Below are positions 13,401 to 23,807 of a stretch of 35,560 nucleotides of DNA, in pieces. The notes beneath the pieces are model-generated. The model searched no databases and was not told where the DNA came from. It saw nothing but the letters and a program-made list of their open reading frames with translations. A program made the translations under genes and the position numbers. The first letter of the stretch is position 1. Every line of letters starts with the position of its first letter. This stretch comes from Dunaliella salina (lineage: Eukaryota > Chlorophyta > Chlorophyceae > Chlamydomonadales > Dunaliellaceae), in the NCBI GenBank assembly GCA_002284615.2, contig MU070234.1:1-35560 (forward strand). The letters are read 5' to 3'.

Positions 13401-15167
13401 AGAATGGCCAAGCTAGGACCCTCTGGTGCCCGGGCCCTAGGTATTCTCTTTCCTTGAGTGGATGCAAGAAACTGATTTTGCTGCTCATGTAAATACTCTT
13501 TCGTTTCATATCCTTGCACAGCATACACAGAGTTTTATTCTTGTCCTGCCTGTCTCCTTCTCTTTTACTTAACTTGCGTTCTTGACCTGTTTCCCCTCAT
13601 ATTTTGTCTCATCTGCTGGTCTTGTTGAAATGAGTAATCATTCCGAAGTAAGTTCTATGTCCTCTGCCACACATCTTCTATGCCTCAAAGCAGGCACACA
13701 TCTGGTGCAGAGATGAAAATGAGGGAAGAGGGAGGCAGCTACATCTGGGGGCCTATGGCAACGAAGAGCAAGCTGCTAGGTATGCAAACAACTGATGTGC
13801 TGGAAAATTGAAGAGCAAGCTGCCTATTGCAAGCCTATTGCAACAAAGAGCAAGCTGCTAGGTACGCAAACAGCTGATGTGCTGGAAAATTCATACAATG
13901 GGCAGGTGTCCGTCTTTTTGTCTGGAAACTTGCACAAAAGTAAAAGTAAAGTGCACACAGCCTGCGTCTGAGAAAATGCAATCGCTATTTTGCCAGTACT
14001 TATCCATCACACTCAGTTAACAAAACTCTGGCAAATTAGGAGGCATGTCCTTGCTTTCTGAAAACAATACAGCCCTCCACACAAGCAAGTGAACTGGTCA
14101 TTCTGATTTGCTCAGCCAGATTGTTGCAGGGCCTATGATCGTGCTGCCCTTGCAACCCGCAAGATAAACGCAGAGCTCAACTTCCCTGTCTCAGGTATGT
14201 CATTGTAAGGATAGCCGTGCAGCCTCCACAAAAGCCCTTTCTTGTTTTACATTGTGTCATGTTGGGACGATGAGCTGAGCCAGTGCCATAGAAAAGAAAA
14301 GAAAAGAAAAAGAAAAACTACGTAGGCAGAGAAACTCTCCCTACATCAATTAAGGAAAAGGTGACACATTGGCTCAAAAAGAGAGCCGTGTGCCCCCTTC
14401 ACCAGTGCCATAAACCACTGCATTTTTGATTTTGTGCTTAACAGCCCATTTGCCCTTGATTTTCATGATTTGGTTCCAATTACAAGCTTGCAGGAAATGT
14501 AAAATGCGGCCTCTAAATTAAGTACAGTGTAGTTGGGCAATAGCCAGTCTGCGTCATGGACGACTCAACAGAGAGCACTGAAACTGGGAGTGTGTCCCAC
14601 CATTTCAGACTAAGAGAAAGAGATGTGGCTTCTTAGCGCTAGCAATCGGACCACAGTTTGAACTTTACCGAGAAAGGAATTGCATGGCACTGACTTATTT
14701 CCTCTGAGATCAATTGCATCCAATTCCAACATCTTCAGAATACTATGATGACCCACTCCTTCAAGAGCTGATGAAGATACCTGATAAGCAGCGGATTGCG
14801 GAAAGGTTACGCGCTGCCATTGCACCAGACAGCGAGGTGACCAATGTATTCAATTTTATCCATGTAATCCTTTTCCTGCAAACCTTTGCCTGCACATTTC
14901 TACCTTTTAGGCGCAAGGTTACACATGCAGCATTTCTTCATGTTTATGGAGCAAGGTGAAACAAATGTGTTCCCACCGGCAAACATACCCAAAGTTTGAC
15001 AGGGACATCCATTTTTTGCTTGTTTGCTTCTTGATATTTTGTCAGGTCTTGCACATTTATATGCATTCAGAATCTGATGCGCTATTCATGCTGTGTATGC
15101 TGGAGTGCAGACTTTGTTGCATGAAGAAGACCCACTCCAACCTTCCTCTAGAGGAAGAACACACAGA

Positions 15168-15221
<54 letters not shown>

Positions 15222-16189
15222 GTACTTGTGCTCATCTTTCAGGCTTGTGATCAAAGAGCAAATGTGCTCATGTTCTGAGTGCCAGAATTGCACACACAAA
15301 ACTCCCTTCAGCAGGTGGATCACTCCCTACCTCACGTCCCAGCCCCTCCAGCCCCTCTGGAATCAAAAACTGCCACCTCCTCTTTCACTGGCCCTTCCTC
15401 AAGTACCTCCTCCTTCACAACAGACACTGGCAGCGGACCCACCAGACCAAAATCGTCCCAACTCAGCAAGGGCAGTGGCATCAAAAAGAGGAAGGCAGCA
15501 AGCCAAAAGGACAGAGAGAGCATGGGTTTGCACAAAGCAGCACCGCGCAGCAAGACAGCAAGCAGTGCTGCAAAGCAGATCGGTGCAAAGCTGGCAGTAC
15601 AGCAGCAGCGGCAGCAGCAGCAAGGTGAGAGGAAGAGCTGGTGCAGCATCATGAATTGCTGGTGCAGAATCATGAATTAATTAATTTCACACAGCATGGG
15701 ATGCCAGGCAGCATGTAGGAACATTGGATGACTTGCATTAGGTTGCCCCCCCCTTTATTTTTTTTGCCCCGCCTTGCCAAGTTCATGCACTTCTCTGAAT
15801 GACTTGCAGTATGTGATGTTGCTTACCTGATCAAAGGTGCATCACATCCCCGCTGCCTCCCTGCTGCCTCTGCTGCCCCCAAAAGACCTGTTTTTGGGCT
15901 ATGTGCATGAATCCGATGGATCCAAATTTTTTCCTTGTCACACATGTGTGACTCGCTGGTCATTATCTGCACTCATACAGCTGCAGTTCCCAGACCCAAC
16001 CCTTTTGCGCAATTGCTGGACTCGAGCGGAGGCCTGCTTGTCCGCAGCCCCGGAAAAAGAGGGCAAGCCAGCATCGTGCAGGTCCCCGCTGACAGCTACA
16101 TAGAGTACTCACTCCCAAACTCCGTGATACCTCAGCGGACGCAGCAGCCAGCTGCGCAGCCACGTGCAAAGTTGCATCAGCTGCGTACA

Positions 16190-16221
<32 letters not shown>

Positions 16222-16938
16222 CCAGCACCAGCAGCACCAGCAGCAGCAGCAGCCAGCGATGCAAACACAAGCAAGGGCATCTTCCCCTGTTCTACTCTCT
16301 ACCCCTGCTCAGCTGTTCCATGCAGATCCTCAGGTGCCAGCACATCCCAGTGGAGCTGTGCAGCCCATTGTGGCAACACCACCACTGCCCCCACCACCAT
16401 GGCCACCACCAATCACTGCATCAATTTTGGCCCCTGCCAGCGCACAGTTGCAGCCCAGCATTCCAGCATTTGCACCGCCTTCTATCAGCACACGCATACA
16501 GCTTTGTAAGCAAGCACTGCCCCCCAGCATTGCCGCTTCAAGCCTCCTCCTCCCCATTCCCCTCCCTCCATCGCCGGGCATGAGCAAGGGCATCCGAGTG
16601 CGTGTCCCTCGACCCAAACCAGCTCGGATACAGACTGCCAAGCCCAAGCCAGTGCTGCAAAGGTGGATACAAACTGCATAAGCACCTGTACAGCAGACCT
16701 TTCCACCTGGCAGCCGAATGACATTGAAATGATGACTCCTAGCTCTAATGATGAGAAGGCACACACATTCCTACAGATTAGGCAATCATGTTGGCCTGTG
16801 GCTCCTCTAATAGTCGTGAGCACAAAGGCTATCGACACCACCCTTGATATTTTCCGCAGAGTCTCTACAATGAAAGGACTGCAACTCCTCGGCTTTTAAC
16901 ACAAGATGATTGCACAATTCGTGTGAGCCCCCGCGCAT

Positions 16939-16975
<37 letters not shown>

Positions 16976-19900
16976 NNNNNNNNNNNNNNNNNNNNNNNNN
17001 NNNNNNNNNNNNNNNNNNNNNNNNNNNNNNNNNNNNNNNNNNNNNNNNNNNNNNNNNNNNNNNNNNNNNNNNNNNNNNNNNNNNNNNNNNNNNNNNNNNN
17101 NNNNNNNNNNNNNNNNNNNNNNNNNNNNNNCCCTCCCTAGTGACTGTCTCACCTGAGTTGACCGGTAGCCACATTCCACCGGTGGTGCTGGAACAGCCTT
17201 TTGCCCCAGCAACTGCCCCTCGTGCTGCTGCTGCGTCTGCCCCTATTGCTGCCTCCCGCACAGGCCCAAAAAAAGCAGCAGCTCCCGCAGCGCCAGCAGC
17301 AGCTGCAGAGCAGAGGCTCTCAGCTTTGCACCAACTCCAACCTCAGCAAGTGAAACCCACAGTAGCAGCAGGACAACAACTAAAATTACAGCAGCCTATT
17401 GGTCCGTCTACTAGTGCAACCATGGAAATGGTACAGCCTTCTGATCCATGGGCACCAGCAGCAGGAGGCACAGCAGCAGCAGCAGCAGCCCCTCTTAACC
17501 TGCCTACCATGCTGCCGTTTAAATCAATGATCTCAGAACTGGCTCAGCCAGGACCCTCTGCAGCGGCACCCATCTCTGCCCTGCCTACCGAGCCTGCATT
17601 TGCAGCCCCATCAACTGTGACCTATCCCGAGATCTCACAGCAAGCCTCACCTGCATTCCTCGAGCCCCTGCCCTCCCTTCCAAAGCTCCAGGTGAGGCCA
17701 TGCACAGCCTTTGTCTCCTTGTGCCTCCACCCTCTAAATTACACAAACCTACCTCACAACATGCAGAATTACAGCCTTGGCATCAGGGTCCGTACAGAAA
17801 GCTGATGCTGTGGGCACTGGGAATAAGCACAATTAGAGGCTGCAAGTGCAACACTGCAGCAGGTTTATGAGCCTGAGATTGGCAAAAAAATGGTGCCAGC
17901 AAGGCCTTCAAAACAGATGCTGCCATGTTTGAAATCAGACATACTCACCTCATGAGTGCACCAAGAGGAAGGGTGCGCAAAAAAGAAATGAGATGTTGTG
18001 ACACCCTCATCACAGTGGTCACCAGTAGCTAAGCCTGCTGAAATGAAGTACTCATGACATGGTTGCTTGGCCAATCCAAAAATTGAGGCACGCCAGGCAG
18101 TGCATTTGGTTTGGCAGCCGCCAACGTGGGAACTTCAAAAGATTGCATGAAGCCTTTCTGAATTGCAAGTGCGGAGAAGAGAGGGTGCCTGTTTCTTGTT
18201 CGGGAGCCTGGGGGGCACAAACCCCCAGTGCATGCCTCTGGATCAACCAACAGGGATTCATTTGCAGAGCAAAAAGCTTGTGAGGGACAGCTTTCCCCCA
18301 CAAGCAATGCAATTAGTTCAACCCCCACATTTTTCCCTATCACAGCAGCCAGACATAATGAAGCAGCGCGTCGCTCTTGCTTTTTCGATTGCACAGGATG
18401 AGGGATTTGGGGAGGACCTGAACGGTGGTCCAGCCAGCCTGTGGCCTGCTGACATGATGTCTCGGCAGCCTCTAATTGCAAGCCCTGGCTCTCTGGCCGG
18501 TGGCAGTGAGGAGGACTTGCTGTTGAGCTTGCCTGCTCAGAGGCGCAGGGCGGGTGGAGAGGCCCCTGCAGGAGATCTAGGTGAGGTGACTACAAATCTT
18601 TGCAAGTGTCATCACTTGCAAGCATGTAAATTCGTGTACAGCATTGGGCACTGACATGCCAGAACAAAAGATCTAGGTGTGGTGACCAAATCTATGCAAA
18701 CACCAACACTGGCAAGCAAACGTATTTGTTTAAAAAAATTTGCGGCACTGGGCACTGACAAGCCAGGTCAGGAGGCCTAGATGAGGCCACCAAATCTATG
18801 CATTTACCAACACTGGCAAGCAAACATATTTGTTGTAGCACTGGGCACTGACATGCCAGGTCAGGTGATCTAGGTGAGGTGGCCAGATTTTTTCAAGCAC
18901 CATTTCAGGCATACATATTTGTACACATTACTGAGCACTGACATGCCAGGTCACAGCAGAGACTTTGAGAGCCACGCAAATAGGGATAGAGCCAATCAAG
19001 GAGGTTTCACATAGGACCTTTTGTTACATCACATTCACGATGACCACAATTTGCACAGACTACAGCTGTGCAAATAATACATGCTCTACACATGCTCTCA
19101 GGCTGCCAAAATCATATCATCTCCAACATGAGAACTGAACGCCATAACATTGCAGGCAGAATGGTTACAAAAGCCCTCAGCAAATGCCCTGTAGGGGCAG
19201 GCCTGGTTTACACAGACATAGGGAGCAATTTTAAGCTTGCTCAACACAACCTCCAACTCCCTTCACATGCCTCAAACAGAACTTTACCTGCTTACTTCTT
19301 CCCACGTAACCTTCCAGAGAGGAAGAGACTCAACTCCAGTCAACCAGATGCTGTTTTGATCACCCCTTTTAATGCCAATCATACTTCAGACGGTGTTTCT
19401 CCTACCCATTCCCATCACGCTTTGCACAGCTCCTCACGGAGGACCACCAGAACTAGNCGCATGAGGCAACCCCATGAACNTCGTGCAAATGAACGCCATG
19501 TGCACCTAATAGAAATCAAGTTCTGTGAGGACACAAGGCCAGAGCATCAGTTGAACGCAGCAAAGCAGCAGCATGCAGACCTTTGCAAACTTACTAACGC
19601 TAAAGCTGTTACAATTCACCCTATTCTCCTGGGTGTAGGTGGAACTATTTACACTGAGCATACCCTCAAGCAATTCAAACATCTAGATTTGGATCACCAG
19701 CGTGCCACGAAGCTTGCTCAACAACTTCATGCCCATTTTGTCCAATATGCCCACAAACTAGTAACCATCCGCCGCGCTATTGAAAACAAGGATACTTCCC
19801 ACAGCCAGGCTCTAGAGCCAGGTGCTTCTAGTAACCCTCCAAATCCACATTAGTATTCTCTTTTTCATACCTTGTGGTGGAGGGGGCACACGGCTCTTTT

Positions 19901-20631
19901 TTGAGCCGATGTTTCTCCTTTTCCTTAATTGATGTAGGGAGAGTTTCTCTGCCTACGTAGTTTTTCTTTTCTTTTCTTTTCTTTTCTTTTCTTTTCTTTT
20001 CTTTTCTTTCTTTCTACAGCTCCGCTTCATTATAGGCAAAGGGAAAAGCACTGTAAGCATGCTGCTGCACGTAGCCCCTGCAATCACAAGCGCTTCAGGT
20101 TGTCCTTGCAAATCATGCACTGTGAGTGCAGGTGAAGATAGAGCCATGGAGCACCTGCTGCTTCACCACGCCCCTCCCACTGAGCCTCAGCACCCAGGGT
20201 CCCAGCCCATTGTGGGCATCCCTTCGCCATCAGAGTTGCAGAGCCTGGATTTCCCAATGGGTGGGCTCGGCAGCAGTCTGTTTGCAGGGCTGAACAGTAA
20301 TGCTGCCAGCCAAAATAACAACGGTGGAGGGCCCTTGTCCCCCCTGCTTAGCCTGCCACCTTCACCCATGGACACATCTGCCTGGCTGGGTGCCTCGCCA
20401 CTCAGGGCTCAGCCCATGCAGAGCCTTGAGATGACATGGGGCCCCGATGGGCAACAGCAACCACAGCAGCAGCAGCAGCAGCAGCAGGCCCAGCAGCAGC
20501 TGCGGTCATGTGGATTTCAATTCCCTGATTGGTACAGCAGTAGCAATCAAGCAGTTCCTAATTGGAACGATGTATTCTTGATGCTCAACCAGCAGCAGCA
20601 GCAGCAGCATGACCAGGGGCACAGACGTTGA
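10467..20631 (+). CDS. AP2-domain transcription factor with Gln-rich activation regions
   Basis: Proposed exons: 10467-10692 (5' limit uncertain; open back to 10294, internal ATG at 10483), 11236-11289, 13694-13779, 14130-14194, 14739-14836, 15312-15624, 15981-about 16660 (3' end uncertain), 17141-17691 (start beside the N gap), 18268-18580 and 20132-20631 (TGA). Phases agree at every junction except the one at the gap. The first five exons join into one AP2 DNA-binding domain: SSPYIGVSL, VKNTPSRQRKPGGPTKWE, AHIWCRDENEGRGRQLHLGAY, NEEQAAR, AYDRAALATRKINAELNFPVS, EYYDD. The long first loop and the NFP(V/I)S-x-Y end favour the AP2/ANT subfamily over ERF. The family consensus YRGV reads YIGV here. 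The remainder is Gln/Pro/Ala/Ser-rich, with poly-Q at about 16195-16250, 20456-20490 and 20590-20610. This suggests a transcriptional activation region, so a nuclear regulator. Only one AP2 repeat was found. Two exon-intron borders are tandemly duplicated (13751-13890 and 18574-18953). If the frame from 15981 reads through, it stops at 16679-16681. Confidence 0.85.
11858..12321. mobile_element. Composite foldback/MITE-like element in AP2 intron 2
   Basis: The ends match as inverted repeats: CTATAAAGGTGGACTTA at 11858-11874 and TAAGTGCACCTCTATAG at 12305-12321. Inside, 11876-11973 is inverted against 12083-12215 (blocks around GACTGCAGTGGGGAAG and CTCCGGGTAGGAG). A 68-bp direct repeat (11982-12049 and 12221-12288; GGATAGCCTTTTGT then GGACTATAAAGGTGGAC) is also present. 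The second copy runs into a palindrome at 12244-12324. A (CTC)n run at 12056-12082 sits in the loop. No coding capacity, and no clear target-site duplication. Confidence 0.7.
13751..13890 (+). repeat. 82-bp-offset tandem duplication of an AP2 exon end and its splice donor
   Basis: Bases 13751-13808 (exon end GCAAGCTGCTAG plus donor GTATGC and 29 bases of intron) recur at 13833-13890 with five differences. The second donor is GTACGC. A third partial copy of AAGAGCAAGCTGC lies at 13811. The exon as modelled ends at the first donor and keeps frame with the next exon. Confidence 0.9.
14291..14401 (-). mobile_element. SINE-like copy C with intact target-site duplication
   Basis: A 111-bp insertion in the AP2 intron between the NFPVS and EYYDD exons. 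It is flanked by the perfect 11-bp repeat CCAGTGCCATA at 14280-14290 and 14402-14412; the CC may belong to the element, leaving 9 bp. On the minus strand it reads GGTGAAGGGGGCACACGGCTC, a GGCTC/GAGCC hairpin, CCTTTTCCTTAATTGATG, a second hairpin (GTAGGGAGAG with CTCTGCCTAC) and a (TTTTC)n-type tail. This architecture is that of a target-primed retrotransposed short element. No tRNA A/B box is evident. Confidence 0.88.
15171..15220. repeat. (GT)n microsatellite
   Basis: Pure GT repeat of about 50 bp in the AP2 intron, about 90 bp upstream of the acceptor of the exon starting at 15312. Confidence 0.97.
16942..16975. repeat. (AC)n microsatellite running into an assembly gap
   Basis: AC repeat truncated by Ns. 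The gap was presumably caused by this repeat. Confidence 0.95.
16976..17130. other. Assembly gap (155 N)
   Basis: Undetermined bases within the AP2 gene, between two low-complexity coding exons. It hides the sequence needed to decide how the exon beginning at 15981 joins the exon beginning near 17141; the apparent donor and acceptor phases do not match across it. Confidence 1.
18574..18953 (+). repeat. Four-unit tandem repeat (about 87-104 bp) starting at a splice donor
   Basis: Units begin at 18574, 18670, 18774 and 18867. Each opens with GATCTAGGTGAGG or a variant and closes with GGGCACTGACATGCCAGG or a variant; the middle carries ACCAACACTGGCAAGCAAAC. The first GATCTAG|GTGAGG is the exon end and donor of AP2 exon 18268-18580, so the donor motif is repeated through the intron. 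Units are 70-90 percent alike by eye. Confidence 0.88.
19068..19853 (+). pseudogene. LINE ORF C-terminal fragment with PD-(D/E)XK-like motif
   Basis: A 261-codon open stretch (two Ns give unknown residues) in the last AP2 intron. It includes TERHNIAGRMVTKALSKC-like sequence, QPDAVLITPF, HVHLIEIKFCEDTRPEHQL, AVTIHPILLGVGGTIYTEHT and LAQQLHAHFVQYAHKLVTIR. PD...EIK spacing resembles a PD-(D/E)XK nuclease fold. I recall this C-terminal block in reverse-transcriptase proteins of volvocalean algae, and related pieces recur at 28080-28310 and in 28971-30380. The ATG at 19068 is probably not a true start: the copy is 5'-truncated with no polymerase motifs. Its stop is followed directly by a 3' untranslated region with the short retroelement and tail. 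TAG at 19851-19853. Confidence 0.65.
19876..20014 (+). mobile_element. LINE 3' end (copy D) with two hairpins and (TTTTC)n tail
   Basis: Starts with GGTGGAGGGGGCACACGG 23 bases after the LINE stop codon. Hairpin 1 is CGGCTC/GAGCCG (19891-19908), then CTTTTCCTTAATTGATG. Hairpin 2 is built from GTAGGGAGAG and CTCTGCCTAC. A long (TTTTC)n tail runs to about 20014. The free-standing copies at 928, 8532 and 14291 match this segment, so they share this LINE's 3' end. Confidence 0.8.
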
Positions 20632-22431
20632 TCCATTGAGACTGCTATCTGGTTTTGATGCACTTTGCCAAGCAGACCTTTTAAGATGTTGATGAATGAG
20701 TACGATTGTTTGCGAACCTTCAAATCTTCCCCCTGGGAAGAAACAAGCTGTATCGTACAAAACCTTTCTGTTGGAGACAGCGAACATAAGACAAGTCCAG
20801 CAGTACATGTCCCTTTTTGGTGATAGCACCAGATGTGCTCTCGCATGTACAGGTTCGAGATTGCTTTGCTATTCCTTTATCAATTGCTTTAGGTTCAAAA
20901 TTTGATCATCACTGACCTTCCAATCACTTCTGATAGTGGCAAAGCCTTGGCCCTGTGAGTCCTCATTTCCTTGATTGGTAAAGGTAGTGAAACCAACATG
21001 CATGGTTCCTCTCCTTTCTCAGAGTTTAAGGCCATTCTTGCCTGAAAAAGATTAAAATAGAAGTCTGCGCAGGCTGCAGGCTGTGCGCATTAAGGAGCAA
21101 TTCCTTGACTAGCAAGCTAGCAGGGGCTTCACCAAAGCCCTTGCTAGTCCTCCCCCTGGAAAAGAGACGGAAAAGAGAGTACAAATAAGGAGGCGTTGGA
21201 GAAGTATCCCCTCCACATAGAGAGCAAAGAAAAGAGGTGAATGGGGGTCGGAAACGTCGCAAGCAGTACCCTGAACATGTTGATGAGTGCTTGTGATCAG
21301 CTCCACAAGAAGGAAGAAGAGTAGCAGGGGCAGCAGGGGCAGCAGCAAGGGAGAAAGTAATGAAGAAAGAGGCAGTAAAAAAAAGGAAGCCTATGCAGAC
21401 CAAAGGCCACATGCATAAAGGAAAGGTTCCCTAACTAGCAAGCAAGCAGGGGCCCCAATTATGGAGGAAGCCTTAAATGGCATCAGGGAGGGGCGTAGTA
21501 GGGAGAGAAGCAGTGGAGCGGATGGCAGTGAAGAGGCATGAGGGACACAGGCAAGAAGGAGGCAAGAGGAAACAAGCACAGAGCAGTTGACTAGTAAAGG
21601 GTGACCTGAACTGGATTGTTGGGAGGGTTTGCTGAACTGGATTAAGATGTGCCTGAGCAGACACTCTAATTGTTTCCCGCAGACCCTGGTCGACCTTCAA
21701 GTAATGCTCAACGTGATTATCTGGGCAGCAGGAGGCAAATGCCCCTGAGCAGTTGTTACACAGTTGTTAAGAAAATTGATTCCAGAGGTGCGTGGTTGAA
21801 TTTTGGTTACAAAAAATATTATTCTTGGAAGATGAGTACATTTCTTTGTTTATTTAAGAATCGATTATCTCTCTGTTAGCAAATTTGCAGGCTGGATTTT
21901 GTGCTTCTATGATGGCAGTGGTGGTTGGGGAAAGGGATTGTATGACATAGCTAGGTCGACTTTGCCTACTGTCAGCTTTTGTGATGTTAGCCAGTAGTAT
22001 CGGCAGAAGCAAGCTTGTGTTTTTTGTGCGCGCGAACCAGAACTTCATCGTTCAGGTTAATGAGGAATGAATTGGATCAGTTTAGGAGCAAAAGTAGGTC
22101 ATCATTTGGTCTGTGAGAGGTATTTCGCAAAAGCCAGCAGGAATAGTGGACCAGATCCATAGCATCTGGAAGTGCGATGTGTGTGGTATCTGCGCTGCGG
22201 CGCGTGCATGCATGCTTTAAAACAAGCTCCACAAACAGCCAAAAGAGTGGTGTTTACTGTTACAGCTTCCCACAAATTGTCTTACTCTAGCCTACTTGCT
22301 GCCGCTGTTCTGCCTCCAACTGTCATCCTGGAATTGACAGTTTTGATTTCCATCCAGTGCTGGTCCTCTGTGCTTTACCCTACCTGTTGCGTAACACATG
22401 GTTTAAGCAGGAGAAAGTGAATGAAACAGGA

Positions 22432-22466
<35 letters not shown>

Positions 22467-23807
22467 AGAAGGAGGAGGAGGAGGAGGAGGAGGGGGAGGA
22501 GGAGAAGAAGAGGAAGAAGAAGAAAAAGAAGAAGGAGGAGGAGACATTTGCTCAAAATGGTAAAGAAGGACTTGGAGTGAGATTGTCATTAATTTATACT
22601 GCTCCATTGCGCTTTTTTTGCATTCACCATCTCATTCTCAACAAGCTTCTCTAGACATTCCTACCCCCTTCACTCCATGCAATGCGCCCTCTTGGTAAAT
22701 CTATCCCATTTTGGTACCCTGTGTTGCAGGATGGCCTGCGCTACCAAAACGTAGGAAGGCATTAATGTAATAAAAGTGTATGTGCATTTATGCTTTTGGA
22801 GGCATGAAGCACATGCAGCAAATGAGGAGCTGAGGCCATCGGACATGATAGCATGAAGGTTTACGGATGGGTAAACAAGGGTGTACAGTATTCAGAACTT
22901 GCGCGCCGTGAAAAAAACTTCTGATGTGCTAATCACAGAGGGTCAATCAAGACAGAGAGGAATTCCTCTTGTTCGAACGACCATGATAGGCTTTTTCCTT
23001 TCACAACTGATGGTCTGTGAGATACAGAATTTGAGTCATTCTTCATTGATTGAAGATCTGTCTGTCCAATTCCTTCTTGAATCGATTTACCACTGGACGC
23101 TTTAAGTTTGATGAACAAAACTTTTCTTTTGGTGTTTGGCAAGCTCATCTTCGAAATCATTCATGACATGGCTGCGTGAGGCTCTCAGCATTTCTGTGCA
23201 CGAGACGGTACTCAGCGTTTACGTGAACACACAAAAAAGGGGATGTCCGGGATGCAACAGAGCCACAATCAAAGTCCTTACATGATTGTCACTTATAACA
23301 TGCTAGCGCTACCCTGGAGGGATGCCTTACCTTTGAAGTAAACACGACACGCAAGTTGCAGTTCAGATGCGCATGCCGAGCACATCCTGTGGAGATGTCT
23401 TCTGTCTAGACTGCCTGCAGAACGACTCAGCAACAGTATTGTCATACGATGTCAAATTCGATAAATTGAATCTTGATAATGATCATTCAGTCATTCCATA
23501 ACCCCCGATAACTGAATGTTTTAATTGTTGCCAGGTGGTTAAGCACAGGTGAAACTTTCATTTTTTTAAGAGCGGGGTTTCATCTCGTCACATCATCATC
23601 ATCATAGGTCATAGGACAGGGGGGATCTTGTTTGTGTACACCTGCATCCAGACTAGCAGCCATATGGCGTCCATGAATTACTCACATTTGCCTTCCATCA
23701 TAGGTTGGGAGCCACTGTCCAACATGGGCCTGACGCGTGGGATTTTCCACAATAGCCCATGATAAGACCGAGGCTCATAACAAGCACCCCCTTCTGTCGC
23801 GGAGCAG
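20632..23807. other. Intergenic or 5' intron region with repeats
   Basis: No exon could be assigned. It follows the AP2 stop and must contain the start exon(s) of the hydroxyacyl-CoA dehydrogenase, which should end in phase 1 before 23808. A diverged direct repeat pairs about 21085-21130 (CTAGCAAGCTAGCAGGGG) with about 21415-21455 (CTAGCAAGCAAGCAGGGG). A purine-only GAA/GGA tract lies at 22427-22545, and a CAT repeat at about 23592-23606. Confidence 0.45.
22427..22545. repeat. Purine tract (GAA/GGA)n
   Basis: About 120 bp of almost pure purine on the plus strand, mixing GAA, GGA and GGG units. Glu/Gly-rich and Ser/Pro-rich frames across it are repeat artefacts. Confidence 0.95.

Noticed and set aside
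15963..16841. Minus-strand Ala/Cys/Gly-rich frames opposite the AP2 low-complexity exon
   Set aside because: Shadows of CAG/GCA-rich coding sequence on the plus strand.
22357..22654. Glu/Gly/Lys-rich frames
   Set aside because: Translation of the purine tract; no flanking coding signal.
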